Positions 17,939-26,138 of a stretch of 64,000 nt of DNA are shown piece after piece. Positions within the stretch are counted from its first letter, which is position 1, and every line of letters begins with the position of its first letter. Under the pieces are notes generated by a model that had not been told where the DNA came from, did not search any database, and saw nothing but the letters and a program-made list of their open reading frames with translations. The stretch is from assembly GCA_964570285.1 (NCBI GenBank), contig CAZMXP010000008.1, forward strand, positions 39,356-103,355, in the 5' to 3' direction. The position numbers and the translations under genes were made by a program. This stretch comes from CAZMXP01 sp964570285. Lineage in GTDB: Bacteria > Planctomycetota > PLA2.

Positions 17939-19046
17939 GCCCGCGACGGCGCAACTCCTTCAGGTGGTCTTGGCCGAAGCCCGCCGCGTCCGGCGTGTAG
18001 GCGCCCGCGCGCAACTCCCCTCGGGCCATCGCCGCCGCGACGACCGCGGTGGGATAGCCGGTCGTCTGCTCCATCGCGGTAAAGCCCGTCGCCGGGTCGT
18101 GGAATTGCAGCATCTCGTAGCGCACGCCGCGGCCTCGCCGGTCGGTGGCCTCGACGCGCAGGATCGCGAGGTCCTTCACGTCGGCCTCGAGGAGGCGCGG
18201 GCCGACGATCGTGTGGAACGCCTCGCGCGGCACGAGGCCGTCGACCGGATCAAGGGAGAGCAGCCCGAGATCGATCATCGCCCGCACCTTCTCGAAGTGG
18301 CCGCGGTAGCGGACCGTCTTGTACTCGTAGGTCTCGAGCCTGCCGCGGTGGCGCCACGGCGCGGTGCTCGTGCCGCCGCTCGTGAAGAAGGCCTCGAGCG
18401 GTCCCAAGCGCTTCGGCCCGTCGTAGGGCTCGACCTCGGTGAATGCCTCCATGCGCCTGAGCCTGCCGTCGCGCAGGATGACCGCCTCTCCCGTGTATTC
18501 GTTCGTCAGCCCCTCGATGCTGAAGAGCAGGCTGTAGCCCAGCGGCCCCCTCGGGACCGTCGGCAGTCCGCCGCAGCGGATGCGCACGTGCCGCGCGCCG
18601 TCGACCTCGTCGATGGCGATCGCGGCGAGCACGTTGCCGAGCCCGGGGGCGAGGCCGCAGTCGGGAATGATCGACACCCCCGCGCGGCGCGCCGCGCGAT
18701 CGAGCGTGAGCGCCTCCTTCACGAGATCGGTGTTGCCCCCGAGGTCGCAGAAGTGGACCTTCGCTTCCAGCGCGGCGCGCGCCAGCGCCGGGTTGAAGCG
18801 GTAGGGCATCGCGCTGACCGCGGCGGCGTGGCCGCGCAGCAGGGCCACGGCATCGGCGCCCTCGAGTCGCCGGGCGACGGCCCTGACGGGAGTGCCCGGC
18901 ACGAGGGCGCGCAGCCGGCGCGCACCGCCGTTCACGACCCGTGCCTCGGCGTCGACGAGCGTCACCCCCCCCGCGCCCCCCCACTTCATCAGGTCGTAGG
19001 CGATCGCGAGGCCCTGGCGGCCCGCGCCCAGCACCGCGTACTTCAT
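17904..19046 (-). CDS. Saccharopine dehydrogenase-like oxidoreductase
   Basis: A 380-residue protein starting MKYAVLGAGRQGLAIAYDL, a Rossmann dinucleotide-binding start, followed by CDLGGNTDLV and PDCGLAPGLGN, which are characteristic of saccharopine dehydrogenase/lysine 6-dehydrogenase-like enzymes. It would use NAD(P) in amino-acid metabolism; the precise substrate is not determined. The ATG at 19046 overlaps the stop of the upstream gene in an ATGA junction, so it is the last gene of the sigma-factor operon that begins at 23245. The open frame continues far upstream, but that part is antisense noise within the neighbouring gene. Confidence 0.78.
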   Translation of the reverse strand: MKYAVLGAGRQGLAIAYDLMKWGGAGGVTLVDAEARVVNGGARRLRALVPGTPVRAVARRLEGADAVALLRGHAAAVSAMPYRFNPALARAALEAKVHFCDLGGNTDLVKEALTLDRAARRAGVSIIPDCGLAPGLGNVLAAIAIDEVDGARHVRIRCGGLPTVPRGPLGYSLLFSIEGLTNEYTGEAVILRDGRLRRMEAFTEVEPYDGPKRLGPLEAFFTSGGTSTAPWRHRGRLETYEYKTVRYRGHFEKVRAMIDLGLLSLDPVDGLVPREAFHTIVGPRLLEADVKDLAILRVEATDRRGRGVRYEMLQFHDPATGFTAMEQTTGYPTAVVAAAMARGELRAGAYTPDAAGFGQDHLKELRRRGLRIRRASPGGR

Positions 19047-19969
19047 TTCGCGCGCCTCGTGGCGGCCTCGGGCGGCGGCTGGCAGCGCGGCGCGCCGACG
19101 ACCGCCTGCAGCAGGATCAGCGTCGTCGCCTTCTCGGCGGGCAGCCCGAGCACCGCATAGCCGCCGTTCGGGATCGTGAGCGTGCGGCGGGCGGTGGCCG
19201 CGTGGAGTTCGGGTTGCTGCACCTGTCCCCTCATGGCGCCGACGGCGACCTCGCGCACCGCGATCGGACGCACGATGTCGGAGACGACGAGGTCGCAGTC
19301 GAAGGTCAGGAAGTTGCGGTCCGCCGAGAGCGCCGGGGTCCAGCGGAGCGTCGCGCCCACGGTGAGGCTTCCGATGGCCGGATCGACGATGCCGCCGTCG
19401 CCGACGCGCAGTTCGGAGACGTAGGAGATCCGGCGCTGCACGCGCGCCTCGGCGGGGCAGCGCTCCCGGCCGGTGACGGCGATCCAGCCGAGCGTCTCGC
19501 TCGCGGGCTCGTCGGCGATGCGCTCCCAGAGGCGCCCCCACGCCCCCCCCTCCTCGCCGACCCGTTGGCCGCGCCGCTCGCCGAGCAGCGCCTCCGCGAA
19601 CGCGTGCGGCACCGAGACCGCGTAGAGGTCGACGCCGACGTTGACCCCCTCGCCGCCGATCAGGGCGTCGCGCGTGCGCTCGACCCGGAGGAGGTCGTCC
19701 GCGCGGGCGGTCGCCGCTTCCGCCGCGAGGTCGGCGAGCCAGCGCGCCGTATCGTGGCCGCGCCGGGCGACCTCGCGCAGCACGTCGCGCGCGTAGGCCG
19801 CGTCGTCGAGGAGCCGCAGGCCCGCCGCGCGCCGCTCCGCGTCGGGCGAGAGCAGCATCGCCGCGCACTCCTCCGGCAGCGGCGGCGGGAGGTCGGCGCA
19901 GACGAGTGCGGCGAGGAGCGCGAGGGGGATGGCGCGTCGCATCGGCCCAGTGGGCCGCGTTCGCGTCAT
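19043..19969 (-). CDS. Exported protein of unknown function, weakly secretin-like
   Basis: A 308-residue protein with a signal peptide (MRRAIPLALLAALVCA after a short N-terminal extension; ATG 19942 is an alternative start). A region DLYAVSVPHAFAEALL followed later by GSLTVGATLRWTPAL and ADRNFLTFDCDLVVSDIV resembles the pattern seen in secretin-type proteins, where a short N-type domain is followed by a beta-rich core. It is far too short for a full secretin, so any pore role is doubtful. It lies 13 bases after the putative selenoprotein gene and overlaps the dehydrogenase gene by four bases. I do not recognise a specific family. Confidence 0.5.
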   Translation of the reverse strand: MTRTRPTGPMRRAIPLALLAALVCADLPPPLPEECAAMLLSPDAERRAAGLRLLDDAAYARDVLREVARRGHDTARWLADLAAEAATARADDLLRVERTRDALIGGEGVNVGVDLYAVSVPHAFAEALLGERRGQRVGEEGGAWGRLWERIADEPASETLGWIAVTGRERCPAEARVQRRISYVSELRVGDGGIVDPAIGSLTVGATLRWTPALSADRNFLTFDCDLVVSDIVRPIAVREVAVGAMRGQVQQPELHAATARRTLTIPNGGYAVLGLPAEKATTLILLQAVVGAPRCQPPPEAATRRAK

Positions 19970-19982
19970 CCCCCGGTCATGG

Positions 19983-20972
19983 CTAGTGGGGCGCCGCCTT
20001 CAGCCCCTCGAGCATCTGCTTCGCCCGCTCGGCGGTCTTGAGCCCCTCGTGCTTCTTCAGGAACCTCTCGAGCTTGTCCGCCACCTCGGCGATCTTCTTC
20101 GCGCGGTTGCCGGCCTCGGCCTTCTCCGCGGCGATCTTGTCGAGCTCCTTGCTCGCCGACATCTCCTTCTTCACCGCGGGGTCCGCCTTCAGCTCCTTTT
20201 CATGCGTGTCGGCCCATGTCGCGTCGACCGTCCCCTTGAAGTGCTTGCTCACGAGGTCGAGCGCGGCGAAGACGCGGTCGTAGCTTCCGAGCTTCTCGCC
20301 CTCCTCGACCTCGCGCTTCCAGTAGGCGCGGTGCTTCTCGACGCGGCCGATCAGGTAGTGCGCGTCGGCCTCGGCCTCGCGCAGGCCGTCCTTCGCGAGC
20401 GATTCCGCCGCGCCGAGATCGCCCTTCGCGAACGCGGCCGACGCGGACTTCAGCGCCGCGTCGAGGGGACGCAGGTAGAAGTCCTTCACCTTCTTCAGGT
20501 GCTTCTCGATCTCGCCCTCCGTCAGCGACGCGGGGTGGCCCTCCCACGCGACGGTTCCGTCGGGCGCGACGAGGTAGGCGTGCGGGATGCCGCCGCTGCC
20601 ATAGGGCGTCTGCTCGGAGATCAGCCCGACGCTATAGGTGATGCCCTTCTGCGGAACGAAGGGCTCGATCTTCTCCGCATCCTCGCTCGTGATCGCGAGG
20701 ATCCTCAGCCCGTCTTTCGCGAAGCTCGCACGGAGCTCGTTGAGGTGGGGGATCGCCCCCACGCAGGGGGGTCACCACGTCGCCCAGAACTCGACGAGCA
20801 GGAGCTTCCCGCGCAGGTCGGCAACGGAGTCGCCCTCGCAGGCGTTGAGCCACTTCGCCACCTTGAAGTCGGGGGCTTCCTTGCCCCGGAGGGACTGCCA
20901 CTCCGCGCGAGCCGGACTGGCCGCGAGAAGCGCAAGAGTCGCAACGATTGCCAGTGTGCGCATGGGGCGCAT
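19983..20972 (-). CDS. TlpA-like thioredoxin with in-frame UGA, probable selenoprotein
   Basis: One continuous frame of 329 residues if the UGA at 20774-20772 is read as selenocysteine (residue 67). A signal peptide (MRTLAIVATLALLAASPARA) is followed by KEAPDFKVAKWLN and LLLVEFWATW, then UGA, then PPCVGAIPHLNEL: exactly the TlpA/thioredoxin active site WATWCPPC with the first Cys replaced by UGA (a UxxC motif). Residues on both sides are conserved-family sequence, which argues against decay. Directly after the UGA a 7-bp stem with a CGAU loop fits a bacterial SECIS element. The last 180 residues are a Lys/Glu/Ala-rich helical extension. It would act as a periplasmic thiol-disulfide or peroxide-reducing protein. 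ATG 20963 is an alternative start. Confidence 0.85.
20745..20762 (-). promoter_or_regulatory. Candidate bacterial SECIS hairpin
   Basis: On the minus strand GTGGGGG pairs perfectly with CCCCCAC around a CGAU loop. Counting the U of UGA as 1, the loop occupies positions 20-23 with G at 21. A stem-loop with an apical loop G about 16-37 bases after the UGA is the known bacterial SECIS layout. An alternative fold, CCCCC-UGCGU-GGGGG, could form directly after the UGA. Confidence 0.6.
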
Positions 20973-21009
20973 TCTACAACGGCGCGTCCCTTCGCGCCCC
21001 GCGACGCCG

Positions 21010-22374
21010 TCACCGCGGGCCGGCCCCCAGCCGGGACTCGGGCAGGCGGATCTCCGCGTCGAAGGCCTCGTTGTCGCGCCAGCCGGCCACCGCGATCGAG
21101 CCCTTCGCGCCGCCGACGGCGGCATTCAGTTCGTCGAGGCTGCGGATCGCGCTCTCGCCGCCCCGCCCGAGGACGTCCCCGCGCCGGATGCCCGCCTCGG
21201 CGGCGGGGCTGCCGGGCGTGACGCCGCGCACGAGCACGCCCTCCGTGGCCGCGTCGAGCCCGAGCCAGCGGCGCAGGTCGGGGGTCAGGTCCACGCAGTC
21301 GAGGCCGAGCGCCTCGGCGGAGGCGGGGGCCGCCTTCGAGGTCGCCCGGTCCTCGGTCGTCACGGAGACGCGGCGCCCGTCGCCCAACTCCACCTCGATG
21401 CCCTCCCCGACGCGGGAGCAGGCAAGCACCCGGGAGAGGTCGGACGCGCTCTCGCACGCCTCGCCGTTCACCGAGACGACGATGTCGCGCTGCTTCAGCC
21501 CCGCACGCTCCGCCGGCGATCCGGCCAGTACCCGCGAGAGCACGACCCCCTTGCCCTTGACGTCGCCGGCGACGACGCCGACGAACGCGCTGCGCACGCG
21601 CCCGAACTCGTCGAGATCGGCCAGCAGCCGGTGGATGAGCGGCCCCGGAAGAAACGTGGACTCGGTGCGCGGCGCCGCGACGGCGGCACTCAGTCGCAAC
21701 TGGTCCTCTGCCCACTGCTGCCGCAGCGCCCGCGTGAGCGCGGCCGCCTGCACAGCGCGCGACGCGGCCGCGAAGCGGGTGCCGCGGGGAGCCGGCACGC
21801 GGAGCGCGAGCAGCGTCCCGCCGGGCCCCAGCAGCGCCACCGCCTCCCCCGGCGCCCCCTCCACATCCACGCGCGCCGCCGCGCGCGAGCAGCCCGAGAT
21901 CATCGCCAGCGACGGCGAGTCGCCATACGCGACCGCCAGCGTGCCCGGCTGCAGCCTCGCCCAGTCGCCCTCCGGCGACAGGCCCTCCCCCTCCGGCAGC
22001 GTCGCGATGGCGATGCCGAGGTCGGCGTCGGAGAATGCCACCGTGGCACTCTCCTGCTTGCCGGCGATGCTCACCGTCACCGTCCGGCCGGCGGCGCCGG
22101 CCGACGCGGGCAGCGCGAGGTACTTCGAGCGCAGGCGCAGGCCGTGGGTCGGCTCCGTCGGGCCAACACGCAGTTCGGGTGAGAGCACGTACATGCCCGG
22201 CTGCTGACCCGTAGGGACAAGGCCGAGGGAGACGTGCGTGCCGGCGAGTTCGACGACCGCCCCCTCCGCGCGGACGACGATCCGGCGCATCTCCTCGCCG
22301 AGCCGTTCGAGAAGGGACTCCTGCGCGCGCGCGGAGGAGGCGAGTACGAGGAGCAGGAGGGCAAGCGTACGCAT
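21010..22374 (-). CDS. Periplasmic protein with degenerate protease domain and two PDZ domains
   Basis: A 454-residue exported protein (signal MRTLALLLLVLASSARA). Residues about 20-220 are beta-rich and resemble the trypsin-like half of HtrA/Deg proteins, but the expected GNSGGP serine motif is missing; at that place it reads GAPGEAVALLGPGG. Two PDZ domains follow: the first with SRVLAGSPAERAGLKQRDIVV and the second with VTPGSPAAEAGIRRGDVLG, given here as position guides. A proteolytic role is therefore unlikely; binding of exposed C-termini of unfolded envelope proteins is more plausible. It follows the anti-sigma gene by 8 bases and precedes the putative selenoprotein gene by 37, so it probably serves the same envelope-stress response. 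Confidence 0.75.
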   Translation of the reverse strand: MRTLALLLLVLASSARAQESLLERLGEEMRRIVVRAEGAVVELAGTHVSLGLVPTGQQPGMYVLSPELRVGPTEPTHGLRLRSKYLALPASAGAAGRTVTVSIAGKQESATVAFSDADLGIAIATLPEGEGLSPEGDWARLQPGTLAVAYGDSPSLAMISGCSRAAARVDVEGAPGEAVALLGPGGTLLALRVPAPRGTRFAAASRAVQAAALTRALRQQWAEDQLRLSAAVAAPRTESTFLPGPLIHRLLADLDEFGRVRSAFVGVVAGDVKGKGVVLSRVLAGSPAERAGLKQRDIVVSVNGEACESASDLSRVLACSRVGEGIEVELGDGRRVSVTTEDRATSKAAPASAEALGLDCVDLTPDLRRWLGLDAATEGVLVRGVTPGSPAAEAGIRRGDVLGRGGESAIRSLDELNAAVGGAKGSIAVAGWRDNEAFDAEIRLPESRLGAGPR

Positions 22375-22382
22375 GGGAACTC

Positions 22383-22742
22383 CTAGCGAAGAACGAGGTT
22401 CTCGAAGACGACCGGATGGGGTTCGGAGGCGGGGACCGGCTCGGCCGCGGCGGTCGGCCTGACGAAGGCGAGCGTGACGAGCACGCCGGCGGCGAACGCC
22501 GCCGCGTAGCGGAGCAGCGCCAGCGCGGGCCTCGCGCGCCAGCGCGCCCAGATGCGGGCGGGAAGTTCGGGGGGGGCGGGGGGGACCGGATAGGCCTCGA
22601 GCAGCAGCGCGTGTTCGCGCCTCGCCGCCGCGGCGAGCTGCGGCTCGCGCGACATCAGAGACTCCGCCTCGAGGGCGCCCTCCCCGTCGAGCAGGCCGTC
22701 GAGATAGTCGTGGATGAGGGAGAGGCGTTCGGTTCGGTTCAT
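22383..22742 (-). CDS. Putative anti-sigma factor
   Basis: A 119-residue protein with a cytoplasmic helical N-terminus (RLSLIHDYLDGLLDGE, then a Ser/Arg-Glu-Pro-Gln segment) and one membrane segment at about residues 78-95 (LRYAAAFAAGVLVTLAF), leaving a short periplasmic tail. This is the layout of anti-sigma factors that hold an ECF sigma factor at the membrane; the zinc-binding HxxxCxxC motif of the ZAS class is absent. Its ATG overlaps the stop of the sigma-factor gene (ATGA), which is the usual arrangement for such pairs. The function is inferred mainly from the neighbour. Confidence 0.7.
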   Translation of the reverse strand: MNRTERLSLIHDYLDGLLDGEGALEAESLMSREPQLAAAARREHALLLEAYPVPPAPPELPARIWARWRARPALALLRYAAAFAAGVLVTLAFVRPTAAAEPVPASEPHPVVFENLVLR

Positions 22743-23245
22743 GGCCGGTCCTCGCGGAGAAGGGGGGAGAGGCGGTGCGCGAGAATCTCTCGCGCGCGGC
22801 GGAAGCGCTCCTTGGCGGTGCGTTCGCAGACGCCGAGAGCCATGGCGACCTTCTGGTAGGGCAGTTCATGGTGGGCGCGCAGCAGGAAGGCCTCGCGCAG
22901 GTCGCACGGCAGGCGGGCGACCTCCAAGCGGACGCGCTCGCCGATCTCGCGCGCCTCGGCGGCGGAGGGGCCGTCGCCGCCCTCGGGCGCGGGCGCCTCG
23001 TCCGGGGGCAGGGGCCCCGGCCGACGCCTGCGGGCGCCGTCGCGGGCGAGGTTGGTCGCCACGCGGAAGAGCCATGCGCCGAGGGTGCCGTTGACGCCGT
23101 GGATCGAATCGCGGTGGCGGAGGAAGCGGAGGAAGGTCTCCTGCGTGAGTTCGTCCGCCAGCGCCGCGTCGCCCGTGAGGCGCGCGAGATAGGCGTGCAC
23201 CGCCCCCCCGTACTCGGCGTAGATCGCGTCGAACGCGGCGTCCAT
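22739..23245 (-). CDS. ECF-type RNA polymerase sigma factor
   Basis: A 168-residue sigma-70 family protein. Region 2 is visible in ADELTQETFLRFLRHRD and WLFRVATNLARDGARRR; region 4 in LPCDLREAFLLRAHHELPY and VAMALGVCERTAKERFRRAR, a helix-turn-helix. It would direct RNA polymerase to envelope-stress promoters and be held inactive by the anti-sigma factor encoded next. I took the ATG at 23245, which follows GGGGTGG; a TTG at 23254 is possible. It is the first gene of the six-gene minus-strand operon ending at 17904. Its own target promoter motif cannot be defined here. Confidence 0.85.
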   Translation of the reverse strand: MDAAFDAIYAEYGGAVHAYLARLTGDAALADELTQETFLRFLRHRDSIHGVNGTLGAWLFRVATNLARDGARRRRPGPLPPDEAPAPEGGDGPSAAEAREIGERVRLEVARLPCDLREAFLLRAHHELPYQKVAMALGVCERTAKERFRRAREILAHRLSPLLREDRP

Positions 23246-23308
23246 CCACCCCAATAGACGCTCGCCTCGTCAGCCGAGTGCAGGGTTTCTGCGTAAGATG
23301 CGCGCCCG

Positions 23309-23716
23309 GTGCATCTCCTCTGCGAGACCTTCATCCCTCTGCTGGCGGTGGGGCTACTCTGGGCGGGATTCCGCTCGTCCCGCCCACCGTGGGAGATCTA
23401 TGGGGGGTGCCTCGCCGCCGCGGGCCTCGTCTACCTGCTGACCTGGGCCGACCGCCGGCAAGGCTGGTGGGCCGGGTGGGGCCTCGACTTCAGCACCCAC
23501 GCGGGGATCGCGACGGTGCTCGTCGTGGCTCTCTCTTTCCATGGCAGGCGCTGGCTTGCCGCGGCGGCGTCCACGCTCGTCGGCTACGCGCTCGTCATGG
23601 TCGACCTCGGCTACCACACGTGGACCGACCTTGGCTCCTCCGTCGCCGCGGTCGTTCCGCTCGCGCTCGGTTGTGCGCTGGCGGCGCGGGCGGCACGGAG
23701 CCGCCCGCGTGCCTAG
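23309..23716 (+). CDS. Small four-helix membrane protein
   Basis: A 135-residue hydrophobic protein with about four membrane segments (LLAVGLLWAGF, LAAAGLVYLLTW, ATVLVVALSF, AAVVPLALGCALAA). WGLDFSTHAGIATVL and the HTWTDLGSSVAA end have His/Asp residues facing the membrane boundary, a little like PAP2-type phosphatases, but the signature is incomplete and I do not assign it. It starts at GTG 23309, divergent from the sigma-factor gene, and overlaps the convergent kinase-like gene by four bases. Confidence 0.55.
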   Translation: MHLLCETFIPLLAVGLLWAGFRSSRPPWEIYGGCLAAAGLVYLLTWADRRQGWWAGWGLDFSTHAGIATVLVVALSFHGRRWLAAAASTLVGYALVMVDLGYHTWTDLGSSVAAVVPLALGCALAARAARSRPRA

Positions 23717-24264
23717 CCGAGGAGCATCAGCACCATGGAGACCCCGACGGGGATCGCCAGGTTGTCGAGTTTGGAGCCCGAGAGCGCCTCGATCACCGTC
23801 GCGGCGGCTCCGCCGGCGAGGCTCAGCGGCCAGCCGAAGAAGATGCGGCACCCGAGCGTCGCCGCGACGAAGCAGGCGAGACTGCCGGCGAGAGAGACCT
23901 TCCCCCAGCGCGGCGACTCGACGTTGGAGCCGACAAGGGCGGCCGAAGGGTCCCCCAGCGCCAGCGCGAGAATCCCGGCCGAGGCGCAGGCGGGAGGGGT
24001 CAGCGTGACGGCGAGGGCGCATCCCGCGAAATAGAGGGTCGAGCCGTTCCAGCCGTGCACGTCCTTCTTGTCGAGGATGAGCTTCAGCCAGCGCAGGAAG
24101 GCGGCTTGCAGCGCGGGCGATCGCGCCCGCGCCAGGTCGATCGCCCCCAGAAGGACGACGAGCACCCAGAGGAGCGTCGCGGCGAGCCACCGATCCAGAG
24201 GAGGGAGCCGGTAGACCAGCACGACGAGAATGCCGGAGGCGTGGAAGAGCTTGCGACTGAGCAC
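23713..24264 (-). CDS. Polyprenol / diacylglycerol kinase-like membrane protein (dolichol kinase family)
   Basis: A 183-residue polytopic protein with the marks of CTP-dependent dolichol/diacylglycerol kinase-like proteins: RKLFHASG at the start, ALGDPSAALVGS near the middle, a WGKVSLAGSLACF segment (the K-xx-GS motif) and SKLDNLAIP near the end. It would phosphorylate a lipid alcohol in the cytoplasmic membrane, which could feed lipid-carrier recycling for glycan synthesis. The length is typical for the short bacterial members. Confidence 0.7.
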   Translation of the reverse strand: MLSRKLFHASGILVVLVYRLPPLDRWLAATLLWVLVVLLGAIDLARARSPALQAAFLRWLKLILDKKDVHGWNGSTLYFAGCALAVTLTPPACASAGILALALGDPSAALVGSNVESPRWGKVSLAGSLACFVAATLGCRIFFGWPLSLAGGAAATVIEALSGSKLDNLAIPVGVSMVLMLLG

Positions 24265-24440
24265 GTACGCTCCTGCTACGCCGTGTCACCCAAAGGGGCC
24301 AGCGGGCGCGCGCCCCCGCACCCCCCGAGATTCACGAACGTACGTAAGTACTTATTTTGCAACATGCTAGCGGTTTTTACGTGATTCTTGCAATCCCGGC
24401 ACCTGATTTGCTCGTTTCTAGGGGTAGAGAGAGAAAACCC

Positions 24441-24713
24441 ATGACGAACAACAGAGACAAGAGCGCGAGGCGGCCCACCAGCAACCCGAAGCTCCACGCC
24501 ATCACCTTCTGCACCGACTGCGGCGTCGCGATCCCGGAGCGCGCGATGACCTGTTTCGCCTGCGGCAGCAAGCAGAACCGCGGCGAGAAGACCGTGCAGG
24601 TCCTCTTCTGCGAGAAGTGCGGCAAGGACTTCCCCTCCCAGGCGATGGCGTGCTTCCACTGCGGCCACCTCAACCCGCGCCACCCCTACTTCACGGGCCA
24701 CATCGCCCGGTAG
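24441..24713 (+). CDS. Double zinc-ribbon protein
   Basis: A 90-residue basic protein with two pairs of CxxC knuckles: CTDCG and CFACG, then CEKCG and CFHCG. Each set of four Cys should bind one zinc, making two ribbons. The function is unknown; such proteins often bind RNA or partner proteins. The frame is open back to 24357, but the ATG at 24441 follows GAGAGAGAAAACCC and starts just before the charged N-terminus. The 100 bases before it are AT-rich compared with the rest of the window, probably its promoter, with the palindromes ACGTACGT and AAGTACTT near 24338-24352. Its 3' end overlaps the convergent GT4 gene by 23 bases. Confidence 0.7.
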   Translation: MTNNRDKSARRPTSNPKLHAITFCTDCGVAIPERAMTCFACGSKQNRGEKTVQVLFCEKCGKDFPSQAMACFHCGHLNPRHPYFTGHIAR

Positions 24714-25815
24714 CCGTCCGCGCTCCCGGGAGGAGCGCGGCGCCCAGCCGGCGCCGCGTCTCCTCCCATGCGAAGCGGTGGCTGCGCCGCAACCCCCGCT
24801 GCCGCATCGCGTGCCGGGCCCCCGCGTCGCGCGCCACGTCGACCAGCGCCTCGGAGAAGAGGCGTTCGTCGCGCGGGGGAACGAATCGCACCGCCTCCCC
24901 CCCCACCTCCCGGTGCGGGGGAATGTCGCTCGCAACCACCGGACTTCCGCACGACATCGCCTCGAGCAGCGTCAGGCCAAACCCCTCGTAGAGCGACGGG
25001 CAGAGGGTGAGGTCGGCCCGGCGATAGAGCGCTCCGAGTTGCGACTCGTTGGCGGGCCCGTGGAAGTGGATCCGTCCGCCCGTGCCGGTGCTGCGGGCCA
25101 AGGCACCCACCTCCGGCGCATCGGCGCCGCCGCCGCCCGCGATCACGAGATGGTGCTCCGGCAGGGCCGAGGCCGCGCGATCGAAGGCGCGCAGCAGCAG
25201 CGGAAGGTTCTTGCGCCGCTCCATCGAGGTCACGCAGAGGAGGACGGGAGCATCGTTCGGAACCCCCGTGATCGTGTCGCAGCCCTGGAGGGGAAGCGGC
25301 CTCGCGGCGAGCGGGACGATGTCGATGCGGTCGGGGCCGGCGAGACCCAGATCCTCGACCTCGGTGGCCACCGCCATGGTGGGCACGATGATCCGGTCGG
25401 CCAGCCTCGCACAGCGACGCAGCGTGAAGCCGGCCCGCCAGACCTGCCGGCGCCCGTAGAGTTCGGGATGGCGCAGCCGCCCGACGTCGTGGAGGATCGC
25501 GACCCGCCGGGCCTTGCGCGTGGGGAGCATCAGGTAGTTGGTTGCGACGAAGAGATCGAGGGGCCCAAGCAGCGACTCGGCCTTGGGCCAGGCAAGCAGG
25601 TCGAAGAAGAGCGGGTTCAGCAGGCGCGGAACCCAGTTGTAGCCAAGGGGATAGGGCGTCGGGGGTGCTCCCTCGACGACCCGTCGCCACCCCCCGACAA
25701 GCCCGATAACCTCGTGCTGCGCCTCGCGGAGGCACTCGACAACCATCCCGGTGCACACCCCGATCCCGGTCTTGGCCCTGAGCAGCGGAGTGACGTCGAT
25801 CCCAACCCTCATCAC
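24691..25815 (-). CDS. Glycosyltransferase family 4
   Basis: A 374-residue GT-B glycosyltransferase: GIDVTPLLRAKTGIG at the N-terminus, ILHDVGRLRHPE, then a C-terminal lobe with VTSMERRKNLPLLLRAF, LCPSLYEGFGLTLLEAMSCG and PVVASDIPPHREV. The E-x7-E pattern of GT4 (EGFGLTLLEAM) is intact, so it should be active with a nucleotide-sugar donor. It stands apart from the two polysaccharide blocks. The start is one of two adjacent ATGs (25815 or 25812). Confidence 0.85.
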   Translation of the reverse strand: MMRVGIDVTPLLRAKTGIGVCTGMVVECLREAQHEVIGLVGGWRRVVEGAPPTPYPLGYNWVPRLLNPLFFDLLAWPKAESLLGPLDLFVATNYLMLPTRKARRVAILHDVGRLRHPELYGRRQVWRAGFTLRRCARLADRIIVPTMAVATEVEDLGLAGPDRIDIVPLAARPLPLQGCDTITGVPNDAPVLLCVTSMERRKNLPLLLRAFDRAASALPEHHLVIAGGGGADAPEVGALARSTGTGGRIHFHGPANESQLGALYRRADLTLCPSLYEGFGLTLLEAMSCGSPVVASDIPPHREVGGEAVRFVPPRDERLFSEALVDVARDAGARHAMRQRGLRRSHRFAWEETRRRLGAALLPGARTATGRCGP

Positions 25816-25830
25816 AGGCCGGGATGATAA

Positions 25831-25893
25831 GGGATTCCGTCCGCTGAGGCGTGCGGAAGAGGGCAGCGGCGGTGCCTAGGCGGACGGAATCCC
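25831..25893. repeat. Hairpin element, copy 1
   Basis: GGGATTCCGTCCGC (25831-25844) pairs perfectly with GCGGACGGAATCCC (25880-25893) across 35 bases, followed by TAG. The copy at 26201-26264 has the same size and ends and two compensatory base-pair changes. Confidence 0.7.
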
Positions 25894-26041
25894 TAGATAG
25901 GCGCAGCGAACGTCGTGGGACGCCGGCCCACTCCTCGGGCCCTTGGGCCGGCGGCCCGGTGCGATCCCCGCCCTCCGGCGGGCCGCCGCAGGTGCAACCC
26001 CACTCCCCCAGCGCCCGCCCCCCCGCCGCCGGCCAAAGAGT

Positions 26042-26079
26042 GGCGCCCGCCTGGGAGTTCGTAGTCCCAAGCGGGCGCC
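26042..26079. repeat. Long GC hairpin in intergenic block
   Basis: GGCGCCCGC and GCGGGCGCC pair, followed after one mismatch by TGGGA with TCCCA; the loop is GTTCGTAG. It could be part of a structured RNA or a terminator remnant; no T-run follows on either strand. Confidence 0.6.
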
Positions 26080-26138
26080 GGAGGTAAGGAGGGTCGAGGG
26101 GTTCGTTGTTCTTGGCGGCCATCGCCGCCAGCACAGGG

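Noticed and set aside
19983..21125. Two separate genes, or a pseudogene, for the TlpA-like protein
   Set aside because: The frame is intact on both sides, the UGA replaces exactly the redox Cys, and a SECIS-like stem follows. Selenocysteine is the simpler reading.
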